Shown: one piece after another, positions 20,201 to 28,675 of the stretch
Layout of the letters: the number at the start of each line of letters is the position of its first letter
Position numbering within the stretch: position 1 is the stretch's first letter
Source: Desulfobulbaceae bacterium
GTDB lineage: Bacteria > Desulfobacterota > Desulfobulbia > Desulfobulbales > Desulfobulbaceae
DNA: 64,000 bases
Assembly (NCBI GenBank): GCA_019163135.1
Contig: JAFLKR010000003.1
Span: 1-64,000, forward strand
Direction: 5' to 3'
Program-made: the position numbers and the translations under genes
The notes under the pieces: model-generated
What the model saw: the letters and a program-made list of their open reading frames with translations, nothing else
Told to the model about the DNA's origin: nothing
Databases searched by the model: none

Positions 20201-20288
20201 AGCCGATCAGGCCGGCCAGGAGGATGCTGACCATCACCAGCACGGTCATGACCGGCCGACGAATAAAGAGCGCGGAAATCCCGGTCAT
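17229..20288 (-). CDS. RND efflux permease (HAE1, MdtB/C-like)
   Basis: A 1019-residue inner-membrane proton/drug antiporter of the hydrophobe/amphiphile efflux class. It has twelve predicted TM helices and two large periplasmic loops. The proton-relay acid pair is present in LAVGFVVDDSIVVLEN (TM4), and the N-terminus FIRRPVMTVLVM is family-typical. It is the last gene of an operon OMF-MFP-permease, overlapping the adaptor gene by 4 bp. Substrate is not predictable from sequence. No regulator gene is adjacent. Confidence 0.94.
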   Translation of the reverse strand: MTGISALFIRRPVMTVLVMVSILLAGLIGYKQLAISDLPNVDFPTILVNATLPGASPDTMASTVATVLEKQFATIAGIDSMSSVSTVGGTQITLQFSLERDIDAAAQDVQTAISLAARNLPDGMPAPPSFRKTNPAVDPILFISLSSPTLPLSLLDQYGQTMSQRLSMINGVSQVTLRGTQKYAVRVQLDPQALKGLDLDGDEVAKAVSAQNANQPMGQLIGPHRNLTLQANGQLKVAEQYKEIVVAVRNHRPIRLAEVAEVIDSVENDQSGAWFFTPDTKARSIFLAIEKQPGMNTIEVADAVKALLPKLAESLPASIQLATLRDGSLAIKASAEDIQFTLLLTLALVVLVIFLFIRNFSATLIPSLSLPMSVIGTFAVIYLLGYSLNNMSLMALTLAVGFVVDDSIVVLENIVRHLEMGKNRMQAALDGAHEVTFTIISMTLSLVAIFIPLLFLGGLMGRLFREFSVTIGVAVLVSGVISLTLVPMLCSRFLKEGGHSEHGRLYQWTEAGYQRMVGWYDRSLLAVLRCKRTTMVISLVLLAATVQLFLTVPKGFIPSEDRGFIMVSTQTDQGIAWSNLMEHMMQLGAIAQQDPNIDRFMISVNTTGFMMFILKPRSERALSADQVIQHLRPKLNQIPGIRAMLVNPLPITIGGRRSRSLYQLTLQGIEPDQLYAVSRQLERAMVDAPGLIDVSSDLQMDNPELNVVIDRNRALLLGVSPEQIENTLYSAYGERDVSTIFGANDQYSVIVEFQKQFQSDPAALDLLHIRSSQGQLVPLSTVASLREGLGPLSINHSGQLPSVTLSFNIKPGFALGQVLMDLQQLTDPLLPTGVTASFQGNAQQFQAAQASMGWLLALAIVVIYIVLGILYESFIHPFTILTALPFAGFGALITLLLFKVELSIYAFVGIIMLIGLVKKNGIMMIDFAIAAQLEGKNAHDAIHEACVIRFRPIMMTTMAALMAGIPIALGYGAGAESRQPLGLAVVGGLLFSQTLTLYVTPVFYLYMEDLQQWLQRRKT

Positions 20289-21517
20289 TGCTGGCCTCTC
20301 GCCTTGCTGTCGCCGGATTTGACGCCTTGCGGATCATCTTCGGCCTTGGCCAGGGGAGTGTTTTTGCGTTCTTCGACCTTGACGCCGTCGGCCAGCTGCA
20401 ACTGCCCGTCGGTGACCACCCGTTCCCCTGCCTGGAGTCCGGCCTCGATCACGGTCTCGCCCTGGTAGCGCATGCCCGGAGTCACGCCCCGATATTCGAC
20501 GCGCTGCTCTTCCTTGACCACATAGACATACGGCTCCTTTTGCCCGATCTGGACCGCCTGGGAGGGTACCACGACACAGTCGGGTCGGGTGGCGAGCTGG
20601 ATCCGGACATCAACGAGTCGGCCCGGCCAGAGGGCCTTGTCGGTGTTGGCAAAACTGGCTTTGAGCCGGATAACGCCAGTGGTGGGGTCCACGGTATTGT
20701 CGATGAAGGAGAGCGAGCCGGTGAGCCGCTTACCGCCGGTATTTTTGGCCACTGCCAGCACCTTGAGGGTTCCAGCGGCCTGGTAGGTATTGATAGCTTG
20801 GAGTTGCTGACCGGGAACGGTGAAGGTGGTCAGGATTGGCTGCATCTGATTGATAATGACCATGGGAGTGTCGGCGTTGGCCTTGATCAGGTTGCCCTGA
20901 TCGGTGCGGATCTCCCCGGTGCGGCCGGCCAGCGGTGAGCGGATGGTACAATAATCGAGTTCCAGACGAGCGGCCTCCACTGCGGCCTGATCCCCCTGCA
21001 CGGTGGCAATGAGGGTGGCCACTTTGGTGGCAGCTTGATCGGCCTGTTCGGCGGAAACATACCCTTTCTGGGCGGCCAGGGCATAGCGTTCTCCCGCCCG
21101 GCGGGCGTTCTCCAGTTCGGCCTTGTCCCGGGCCAGCGCAGCTTCCATTTTGGCCAGATTGGCGGCAAAGGGCCGGGCGTCGATGGTGAAGAGCAGCGCG
21201 CCGGCCTTGACCTCGTCGCCTTCCTTGAAATGGACCGACTTGAGGGTTCCGGTCACTTGGGAACGAACTTCCACCGAGGCAAAGGCTTCGACATGGCCGG
21301 TGGCATCGATCTCAACCGGCAGGGTCTTTTGCTGGCTGGTTGCGATGGTCACCGGCACCGCGGTTTTCTTTTTCTGTCCGCCTTTGGGACCCTCGTTTTT
21401 TTTATCTGAGGAACAACCCGGCAGCAGGAGGAGGGCGCAGCTGATGAGCACCAGGAGCAGAAAAAGAATACAATAAGGTCGGGATGCGGGACCACGTGAA
21501 CTGGGGGCGGAGATCAT
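20285..21517 (-). CDS. RND periplasmic adaptor lipoprotein
   Basis: Membrane fusion protein of 410 residues that bridges the RND permease and the outer-membrane channel. A lipobox (LLLPGC, Cys35) indicates anchoring to the inner membrane. The order is biotin-lipoyl half-motif (VEVRSQVTGTLKSVHFKEGDEVKAG), coiled-coil hairpin (about 120-190), second lipoyl half with RSPLAGRTG, then beta-barrel domain. The C-terminus is charged and probably disordered. The gene overlaps the permease gene and the upstream channel gene by 4 bp each, so translation is coupled. Confidence 0.93.
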   Translation of the reverse strand: MISAPSSRGPASRPYCILFLLLVLISCALLLLPGCSSDKKNEGPKGGQKKKTAVPVTIATSQQKTLPVEIDATGHVEAFASVEVRSQVTGTLKSVHFKEGDEVKAGALLFTIDARPFAANLAKMEAALARDKAELENARRAGERYALAAQKGYVSAEQADQAATKVATLIATVQGDQAAVEAARLELDYCTIRSPLAGRTGEIRTDQGNLIKANADTPMVIINQMQPILTTFTVPGQQLQAINTYQAAGTLKVLAVAKNTGGKRLTGSLSFIDNTVDPTTGVIRLKASFANTDKALWPGRLVDVRIQLATRPDCVVVPSQAVQIGQKEPYVYVVKEEQRVEYRGVTPGMRYQGETVIEAGLQAGERVVTDGQLQLADGVKVEERKNTPLAKAEDDPQGVKSGDSKARGQQ

Positions 21518-23007
21518 AGGGTGTTCCTTGCTGCGGGGGTGTTTTGCGGATCAATAGTGGGAGGGGGAGAGGTTGGGTCGGTCTCGGTTTGCCAGCCGCC
21601 GCCCAGAGACTTGTACAAGGCGACCAGGTCGACCGCCAGCCGCTGGTCGCTCAGGGCAAGTTTGTCCTGGGACTGGTACAAGGCGTTTTCGCTCTGCAAT
21701 ACATTGAGAAAGGTGGTCAGGCCCGCTTTATACTGCCCCCTGGCAATGACCACGGCGCGTTGGCTGGTGACCACGGCCTCGCTCAACATGGTGCGGGTGG
21801 TCTGTTCGCGGTCCAAGGCGACCAAGGCATTTTCGGCCTCTGCCAAGGCCGCCAGCACCGTTTTTTCATAGGTGATCCGGGCACGATCGCGGCGGGCCTC
21901 GGTGATTTCGATCCCCGCTCTGGCACGGCCGCCATCGAAGAGCGGCCACTGCACTGCCGGTCCGGCTGCCCAGAAGCGACTGCCGGTGCTGACGAGATCC
22001 CCCAGGGAGGTGCTTTGAAGGCCGATCAGGGCAGAGAGCGAGAAGCGGGGGAACAGTTCGGCGGTGGCAACGCCCACCGTGGCGGTGGCTGCTGCCAGTT
22101 GTCGTTCGGCGCTGCGGATATCGGGACGTTGCCGGAGCAGGTCCGAGGGCAGGGTGGCGGGCAGTTGCGGCGGTAACGGCGGGACGGGTGTCACCTTGCT
22201 CAGCGCCGCCTTTAAGGATTTCGGCTGTTGCCCCAGCAGCAGCGCCAATTGGTGCATGGCCTGGGTGGAGGTACTTTCCAGAGCAGGAACCTGGGATTTG
22301 ATCAGGGAGAGCTGGGTCTCGGCCTGGACGATTTCCAGTTCGCCGCCCAGGCCGATCTGGAATTTGTTGCGAACCAGTTCCACGGTCTGTTCCTGGGTGC
22401 GGATATTATCCAGAGCTATGGCCAGCCGCAGTTGGCTGGCGCGGAGTTCGAGATAATTCCTGGCCACTTCGGCCTCCAGGGTGACCAGGACATCCCGCCG
22501 GTCTTCCACGGTGGCGGCGAGGTTGGCATCGGCGGCTTCGACTTGACGACGAATACCGCCGAAGATATCAAGCTCCCAGCCGGCATCGAAATTCGCCTGG
22601 TACAAAGTCTGGGAGTTGCTGTCGGAGGCGATGTTTTCGCTGCGTCGACTGTTCATGGCGCTGCCGCCGACGTCAAGGGAGGGGAGCGCCGCGGCCACAG
22701 TGAGCTGACGCTGGGCTCTGGCCTCGCGGATGCGGGTTTCGGCGATGCGAAGTTCAAGGTTGGCGGCTGCGGCTCTTGCGATCAGCGAGTCCAGCACCGG
22801 ATCGCGGAACAGGGACCACCATTGCTGGATCGCTGCATCGGTGGTCATCCGAATCGCTCCAGAGGCGTCCCCCCATTGGGAGGGCATATCCGGCTGAGGG
22901 GTCTGGAAATCAGGGCCGACCGGAGTGCAGGCGCCGAGGCTGGCGATTACGGCCCAGACGGCTAACCGCAGGGGCAGGGCTCTTCTGCTTGTAGTAACGA
23001 CGCTCAC
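21514..23007 (-). CDS. RND outer-membrane channel (NodT/OprM family)
   Basis: An outer-membrane efflux lipoprotein of about 497 residues with two OEP repeats. I place the start at the GTG at 23007, preceded by GGGAG at 6 bp; this puts Cys27 in a lipobox (SLGAC) right after a normal signal peptide. The open frame extends 39 codons further upstream, without features of a signal. Typical NodT elements are CTPVGPDFQ after the lipobox and RQRPDIRSAERQLAAATA in the second half. It is the first gene of the three-gene efflux operon. Confidence 0.9.
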   Translation of the reverse strand: MSVVTTSRRALPLRLAVWAVIASLGACTPVGPDFQTPQPDMPSQWGDASGAIRMTTDAAIQQWWSLFRDPVLDSLIARAAAANLELRIAETRIREARAQRQLTVAAALPSLDVGGSAMNSRRSENIASDSNSQTLYQANFDAGWELDIFGGIRRQVEAADANLAATVEDRRDVLVTLEAEVARNYLELRASQLRLAIALDNIRTQEQTVELVRNKFQIGLGGELEIVQAETQLSLIKSQVPALESTSTQAMHQLALLLGQQPKSLKAALSKVTPVPPLPPQLPATLPSDLLRQRPDIRSAERQLAAATATVGVATAELFPRFSLSALIGLQSTSLGDLVSTGSRFWAAGPAVQWPLFDGGRARAGIEITEARRDRARITYEKTVLAALAEAENALVALDREQTTRTMLSEAVVTSQRAVVIARGQYKAGLTTFLNVLQSENALYQSQDKLALSDQRLAVDLVALYKSLGGGWQTETDPTSPPPTIDPQNTPAARNTL

Positions 23008-23356
23008 GGGTATCTCCCTGAACCATGGACGATTGCTGATGTGTACGAGAATGGCTTCAAGGATTGCAACCCAGATATCTGACTGAGGCCTTCTTCGGAA
23101 ATAATCCGGTATGCATTGTTTCACCGCAAATAAGAAAAATTACCTGAAACTTTTTGTTTTCACAAGAAAATTGAAGTCTTCACCCTGGTGGTTTCTGTAC
23201 GGGGCAAGCTTGACGAAAGGTCGCACATGACTGTATCCGAAGGCCGAGTTGCAAAAGGCCGGGGAAGTGGACCGGTTTCCTGCGATACTTCATGGGGTTG
23301 TTATGTATCTACTTGTAATGTAATTGAAAAATTTCAGTGCCGTTTTTCGCCTTGTT
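23008..23356. other. Intergenic region upstream of pit unit
   Basis: About 350 bp between the divergent efflux operon and the phosphate-box array. No gene, tRNA or folded element was recognised. It should hold the efflux promoter on the minus strand, but no hexamer pair stood out. Confidence 0.4.
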
Positions 23357-23406
23357 TGTTAGAAAAGTGTTAGGGTACCGTTTTTTTGATGTCATAATTG
23401 TGTTAG
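23357..23406 (+). promoter_or_regulatory. Pho-box-like array with 11-bp period
   Basis: TGTTAG at 23357 and 23368, TGTCAT at 23390 and TGTTAG at 23401 lie on one 11-bp grid; the slot at 23379 is degenerate. The last pair, ATGTCATAATTGTGTTAG (23389-23406), agrees with the PhoB box consensus at about 13 of 18 positions. PhoB half sites repeat every 11 bp, so this layout suggests PhoB control of the DUF47-pit genes that begin 160 bp downstream. Confidence 0.6.
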
Positions 23407-23566
23407 AACGGTAAAGTCGTTGCGGCTTAAGGCAGGCAAATTCTGTTTGCCGGAGGTGGGGCTCCGTGTGTTGCTCTGGGATGATAACGTCCTTTATTTT
23501 TTAGTTCTGTTGGCCTTGAAGAGCCAGTTAAAAGCACCCGAATTTTGAAAGGAAAAGGAAACAATT

Positions 23567-24211
23567 ATGAACCTTGGTTTTCTCGCCAAAATACTGCCGC
23601 CGCCCGAGAACAAATTTTATCAACATTTTGAAAATGGGGCCGAGGTCTGCGAACTATCTTCCCAACTGTTTTATCAAATTGTCCATTCTGATCTGAAAGA
23701 GCGGGAAGAGTATCTAATCCATGCCAAAACCTACAAGCGAAGGGCCGTTGAATCCATGGAAGGCAGCCTGTCGCTGCTCAATGCTTCCTTTATCACCCCG
23801 ATTGACCGGGAAGATATTCAGCTGATATCGACCTACCTCTACAAAAGTACCAAGGTTATTCTCAAGGCCTGCGTCAACCTGCGGATTTACAAGATCGATT
23901 CCTACAACGATATAGTCAAGAAGCAGGCGGAGATTTTACTCAAAGCGGCGGAAGAACTGCGGACTATTATCTCCATGTTGAAGAATAACGCGCCGTTGAA
24001 AGATATCACCGCCTGCAACTACCGGATCAAGGATATTGAAAACCGCGGCGACGAGATTCTATTTACCGCCACGGAAGAGCTTTTTTCCGGCAAATACGAC
24101 GCGCTGTACGTGCTTAAATTGCGGGACATTTATAAGGGCATTGAAAATGCGCTGGATATATGTTCGGTCATTTCCGATCTCATTATCAATATCGCCCTTA
24201 AGCATAGTTGA
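23567..24211 (+). CDS. DUF47/PhoU-like Pit accessory protein
   Basis: A 214-residue all-helical cytoplasmic protein of the DUF47 (TIGR00153, PhoU-related) family, which is commonly encoded beside Pit transporters and modulates them. Typical elements are the N-terminal FLAKILPPPENKFYQHF and the central DIENRGDEI acidic motif, which in PhoU-like folds contributes to a metal site. The gene is followed after 77 bp by the Pit permease. A ribosome binding site GAAAGGA lies upstream of the ATG. Regulation by phosphate is suggested by the array at 23357-23406. Confidence 0.9.
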   Translation: MNLGFLAKILPPPENKFYQHFENGAEVCELSSQLFYQIVHSDLKEREEYLIHAKTYKRRAVESMEGSLSLLNASFITPIDREDIQLISTYLYKSTKVILKACVNLRIYKIDSYNDIVKKQAEILLKAAEELRTIISMLKNNAPLKDITACNYRIKDIENRGDEILFTATEELFSGKYDALYVLKLRDIYKGIENALDICSVISDLIINIALKHS

Positions 24212-24288
24212 GCTGTCCCTATTGTTTTTCCGAACGAGGGAAGCGTATTGCCGCTCATGATAGCATCACGGAAAAAGGAAGAGAATAA

Positions 24289-25272
24289 ATGGTTCTGACC
24301 CTGCTTATCTTTGTTATCGTCATTGCCCTGGTGTTTGAATATATCAACGGGTTTCACGATTCCGCCAACGCCATCGCCACCGTGGTATCAACCAAGGTCC
24401 TGAGTGCCCGTACAGCCGTCATCTATGCCGGGGTCCTTAACATGGTCGGCGCTTTTTTTGGCACCCATGTCGCCAGCACGGTCGGCAAAGGGATTATAAC
24501 GACGGGAAGCGTAACCCAGGGGGTGATTCTCTGCGCCCTGCTTTCGGCCATCATTTGGAATCTGATAACTTGGTATTACGGCATTCCCTCGAGCTCTTCC
24601 CATGCTTTGATCGGAGGATTGATTGGGGCAGGACTCTCAAAAGCCGGCTATGGCGTCGTTCAGATTCACGGCGTCACTCAAAAAGTAATCCTGCCGATGA
24701 TTACTTCGCCGCTCTTAGGTTTTATTATCGGTTTTTTGTGCATGGTGTTGATTTTATGGCTGTGCGCCAAGGCAAGTCCCAGTACGGCCAATCGCTATTT
24801 CAAAAAACTGCAACTGGTGTCTTCAGGCATCATGGCCTTGAGTCATGGCACCAACGATGCCCAGAAAACCATGGGAATTATCACCCTGGCCCTGGTGAGT
24901 TATGGTGCCCTGCCCACCTTTGAGGTGCCATTCTGGGTTATTTTCGGTTGCGCGGTGACCATGGGACTGGGCACCATGGGCGGCGGGTTGCGGATTATCC
25001 GCACCATGGGGACCAAAATGATAAAACTCAAACCTGTGCATGGGTTTGCTGCCGAAACTTCTGCCGCCATCGTCATTCTTAGTGCTTCCCATTTCGGTAT
25101 TCCGGTCAGCACCACCCATGTTATTTCCACCTCCATCATGGGGGTCGGCAGCACCAGGGGCATTCATGCCTTGAAGTGGGGCGTCGTCGGCAACATCGTC
25201 CTGGCCTGGGTCCTTACCATCCCCGTCTGCATGGTCATCGCCGCCGTGCTCTACCGCATCCTGCCGGTGTAA
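24289..25272 (+). CDS. pit: Pit-family inorganic phosphate transporter
   Basis: A PiT (PHO4) family permease of 327 residues with about ten TM helices that takes up phosphate, usually as metal-phosphate with protons or as a Na+ symport. Both signature repeats are visible: NGFHDSANAIATVVST near the N-terminus and SHGTNDAQKTMGIITLAL in the second half, along with the PSSSSHALIGGL and PVSTTHVISTSIMG motifs. It forms a unit with the preceding DUF47 protein. No PstSCAB genes are present in the window. Confidence 0.95.
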   Translation: MVLTLLIFVIVIALVFEYINGFHDSANAIATVVSTKVLSARTAVIYAGVLNMVGAFFGTHVASTVGKGIITTGSVTQGVILCALLSAIIWNLITWYYGIPSSSSHALIGGLIGAGLSKAGYGVVQIHGVTQKVILPMITSPLLGFIIGFLCMVLILWLCAKASPSTANRYFKKLQLVSSGIMALSHGTNDAQKTMGIITLALVSYGALPTFEVPFWVIFGCAVTMGLGTMGGGLRIIRTMGTKMIKLKPVHGFAAETSAAIVILSASHFGIPVSTTHVISTSIMGVGSTRGIHALKWGVVGNIVLAWVLTIPVCMVIAAVLYRILPV

Positions 25273-25819
25273 CCGCAGTTCGGATTGATCGTATTGAATG
25301 CAGCTTTTTTCAAGTTAGCCGTAGGGTAACTTCTCCTGGTGATTGCCAATTTGGGTACCATGGCAGTTTAGCGGTGCGCTTCTGGTAGGCTCCGGGTGGG
25401 CCGGGTAACCTGCAGAGCCTTTTCATAATCCCCCGTGTCCCCGGTCGGTCTTCTCTATTCGTCGCAAAATACCCCCTGTTTTTTCCCGTTTTCCCCATGG
25501 GCTCGCCTTAGTATCTTTTAGAAAAAACCTTGAACATCTTGCATCTCATCTTCTGGCTATCTTTGGCTGCGGTTTTGCGCTGGTCACCACAACCAAATCT
25601 GACCCAAACCTGAGCGCAATTTTGTCCAGGTTGTTTGCGAACAGGCCCTTAGATTCCCTGTTGTCGTCCTCTGATAGCAAAGCGCATAATCCCCGTTGAT
25701 TTACAACCCAAGGGCGCATCGCTATGAGGCGACGAAACATGATCGAAGCGGCCGGCCGGTGCCGATTTTTCAATGGATTGTGCGCAGATTAACGAGTATC
25801 ATTTTTCCTTAAGGAGACG
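25273..25819. other. Intergenic region before the ten-gene run
   Basis: About 550 bp with no supported gene. The segment 25320-25420 is GC-rich with several complementary stretches (for instance GGTTACCCGG-type pairing on the minus strand), but I could not fit it to a known riboswitch. The promoter for the following run should lie here; no clear sigma-70 or sigma-54 site was found. Confidence 0.4.
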
Positions 25820-28675
25820 ATGATGAGCGTGCTGTCGCAGACCTGCCTTGGGGCACGGTCTTTACTTCATCAATCCCCATCTTCAGCCGACCGGAGCACT
25901 GCAGAGGAAAGCAGAAATGGACCCAGGAAAATCGGTCTGCAACGGGAAAAGCTTCATTCGAGAGCAAAATCTGGGGGCAGCCTTGCGAACGATCAAAAAA
26001 AAGCAGAGCTTCCTTTCGATAAGGCGACGAGATTTTTTCTGATGAAAACACCGCATGAACGAACCAAGGGATCGCCTCGTGAGAATCCTGCTTCCCGATC
26101 GCTGAGAATCAGGCTGCTCATCATCGCCGCCCTGACCTTGCTGGCGGTGGTGATTATTGCCTTCGTTGGTGATCAGATCACCCTGATGCTGCACCGGAAG
26201 CATCAACTACCGGTCACCGACAACCTGGCGGTGGAAATCAATACGTTCATTGCCCGGTATTATGCCCATTCCGTGCAGGGCTTGGCGACTTCAGGGGAGA
26301 TTGTCGAGGTCTGCACCGGTCGAAATCGCGTCGATAATGACTCCCTGCTCAGCGTGTTGAATACCGCCCGGGGGGCGCTGGACGTCAGTTTTGTCTTTGT
26401 CATGAATACCGCCGGCACCGTCATCGGCAGTTCGACTTCGCCGGAAGAAACGAGTCTCACCGGTCATCAATACCCCTTCCGTCCTTATTTTATCCAAGCT
26501 GTCGCTGGTTCGTCCGCTCTCTATCCCGCCGTCGGAGTCACTACTAAACGCAAAGGGTTCTATTTCAGCGCCCCGGTCTACGCTGCAGATAACCGCACAC
26601 CGGTGGGCGTGGTGGTGATCAAGACCAAAAGCGAGTCGATCGATACCCTTTTTACCGCGTTGCGGGGTAAACTGGAGGCCCTCCTGCTCTCCCCGGACGG
26701 GGTGGTCTTTGCCTCCACCCATGAGGATTGGAACTTCCGGACCGCCTGGCCGCTTTCGCCGAATCGTTTGGCGGAGGTCAAAGCCAGCAAGCAGTTCGGT
26801 GATTATAAGCTGCAACCTTTGCATTTCTCCTTACAGGAGGCCACCGCGCATCATAACGGCATCCGTCATACCGTTGTCTCGCATCCGCTGGAGATCGAAG
26901 GCTGGCGGATCGTCACCCTCAAATCGGTGCCCTTTCCCTGGGCAGAGGTGCTGTTGCTCGGCTGCATTGTGGTTTCCATCGGTATCCTCTCCGGTGTGGT
27001 CGTCCGACATGGATATAAAGAACAACAACTGACCGGACAGGTGCTGGCCGGCCAGGAGGTCAGTAACCAGGTTAAAGCCGCGCATCGGGCATCGGTCCGT
27101 GAGTTGGAAACCATCTTCAGTGCCAGCCTGGTCGGCATTATCCTGGTTCGGGATGGCCGGGTGGTCAATGCCAACCGGCGGATGACCGAGATGTTCGGGT
27201 ATAGCCGCAAGGAATTCCTGGAGGGGGATATTCGGCAGTTGTTCACCGGTAGACGCGCCTTTCGACGGTTTGTCCAGCGGCATTTGCATCAGTTGATTGA
27301 AAGCGATGTCGAGCAGGTGGAATATCAGCTTAAGCGAAAAAACGGCACGGTCCTTCCCTGCACCCTCAGCGGCAAGGCGATCGACCCCAAGAATCTGGCC
27401 AAGGGAACCGTGTGGGTCGTCGAGGATATTTCTCGGAGGAAGGCGGCCGAAAAAGAGTTGGAACTGGCCCGTGAGGCAGCGGAGGCCGCCAGTATCGCCA
27501 AGGGAGAATTTCTCGCCAACATGAGCCATGAGATTCGCACGCCCATGAACGGCATCATCGGCCTGGCCAATATCATGCTTCAGGAAGCCATGCCGGATGC
27601 CCAGCGGGAACGGCTGGAACTGATTCGGCGCTCGGCCATCCGGCTGATGACCATCATTAACGATATTCTCGATTTTTCCAAACTTGAGGCCGGGCGCTAT
27701 GAACTGCATCCGCAGCCCTTTTCCCTGCGGGGGGCGATGAAGGAAATTATTCGACCAATGGAACCGACGGTACAGGGAAAGAATCTGCAATTCAGCCTGA
27801 CTGTGGATGCAGCGGTTCCCGATGTGATGGTGGCGGATCAGACCAAGCTCATGCAGGTGCTCACCAACCTGATTGACAACAGCCTGAAATTTACCCGTAA
27901 GGGGCAGATTACCGTTCGGGTCAGTCTTGAGGAAAGCACTATGGCAGCGGAGCAGTCCTTGCTGTTTGAAGTCGCCGATACCGGCATCGGCATTACGCAG
28001 TCCTATCAGGCCAAGGTCTTTGAATCGTTTACGCAGGCCGATTCCTCGCATGCGCGCCAGTTTGGCGGTACCGGCTTAGGCCTGTCGATCTCCAAGGGGC
28101 TGGTGGAGCTCATGGGCGGTCGAATCTGGTTCGACAGTGAGCTTGAGCGGGGCTCCTGCTTTTTTTTCACACTTCCCTTTGTCGCACCGGAAAACGGTCT
28201 TGCACCGACACCCGATGGGTGGGTGCCGCATCTTCAGGAAAATGGTCCGGGCCCCCAGGGGCACGGCCTGCGGATTCTGGTGGCCGAGGACGAATACATC
28301 AACAGCATTCTGATCCGCACCCTGCTGCAGCAGGCAGGATATCACGTCACCATGGTAAAGAATGGCCGGGAGGCTTTGGATGCCTGGCGGGGCGGAGTGT
28401 TCGATTGTATTTTGTTGGATATTCAAATGCCGGAAATGGATGGCTATGAGGTGGTGGCCCGTATTCGGGAGGCCGAAAAAAAAGGTGAACATATTTTGGT
28501 GATCGCTATGACCGCTCATGCCATGAACAGTGACCGGCGCAAATGTCTGGCCGCCGGCATGGATGATTATATTGCTAAGCCGATTGACGGCGCCACTGTG
28601 CTGCATCTTTTGCAGCAGCATCTTTCCGGGCGCCGGGCCGCTGTGGTCGTGGCCGAAGAAATGGAGACCTCATGA
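25820..28675 (+). CDS. Membrane hybrid sensor histidine kinase
   Basis: A 951-residue hybrid kinase: TM1 (about 96-116), a periplasmic dCache-like sensor (about 120-365) with the YFS and PVY motifs of such folds, TM2 (about 370-392), PAS (about 425-535), HisKA with His570 in [12 protein letters not shown], HATPase_c, and a C-terminal receiver with Asp867 in [12 protein letters not shown] strong AAGGAG precedes the paired ATGs at 25820/25823, but residues 1-74 are charged, low-complexity and unlike any kinase; an internal ATG at 26042 starts just before the membrane segment. Which start is used is unclear. The gene overlaps the next by 4 bp and opens a ten-gene run. Confidence 0.9.
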   Translation: MMSVLSQTCLGARSLLHQSPSSADRSTAEESRNGPRKIGLQREKLHSRAKSGGSLANDQKKAELPFDKATRFFLMKTPHERTKGSPRENPASRSLRIRLLIIAALTLLAVVIIAFVGDQITLMLHRKHQLPVTDNLAVEINTFIARYYAHSVQGLATSGEIVEVCTGRNRVDNDSLLSVLNTARGALDVSFVFVMNTAGTVIGSSTSPEETSLTGHQYPFRPYFIQAVAGSSALYPAVGVTTKRKGFYFSAPVYAADNRTPVGVVVIKTKSESIDTLFTALRGKLEALLLSPDGVVFASTHEDWNFRTAWPLSPNRLAEVKASKQFGDYKLQPLHFSLQEATAHHNGIRHTVVSHPLEIEGWRIVTLKSVPFPWAEVLLLGCIVVSIGILSGVVVRHGYKEQQLTGQVLAGQEVSNQVKAAHRASVRELETIFSASLVGIILVRDGRVVNANRRMTEMFGYSRKEFLEGDIRQLFTGRRAFRRFVQRHLHQLIESDVEQVEYQLKRKNGTVLPCTLSGKAIDPKNLAKGTVWVVEDISRRKAAEKELELAREAAEAASIAKGEFLANMSHEIRTPMNGIIGLANIMLQEAMPDAQRERLELIRRSAIRLMTIINDILDFSKLEAGRYELHPQPFSLRGAMKEIIRPMEPTVQGKNLQFSLTVDAAVPDVMVADQTKLMQVLTNLIDNSLKFTRKGQITVRVSLEESTMAAEQSLLFEVADTGIGITQSYQAKVFESFTQADSSHARQFGGTGLGLSISKGLVELMGGRIWFDSELERGSCFFFTLPFVAPENGLAPTPDGWVPHLQENGPGPQGHGLRILVAEDEYINSILIRTLLQQAGYHVTMVKNGREALDAWRGGVFDCILLDIQMPEMDGYEVVARIREAEKKGEHILVIAMTAHAMNSDRRKCLAAGMDDYIAKPIDGATVLHLLQQHLSGRRAAVVVAEEMETS

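Noticed and set aside
17661..20468. Long plus-strand frames antisense to the RND operon
   Set aside because: They are rich in His/Gln/Asp/Gly, as expected from the antisense of GC-rich coding sequence, with no domains.
25320..25420. Possible c-di-GMP or other riboswitch
   Set aside because: GC-rich with some complementary segments, but I could not match the conserved core of any riboswitch class.
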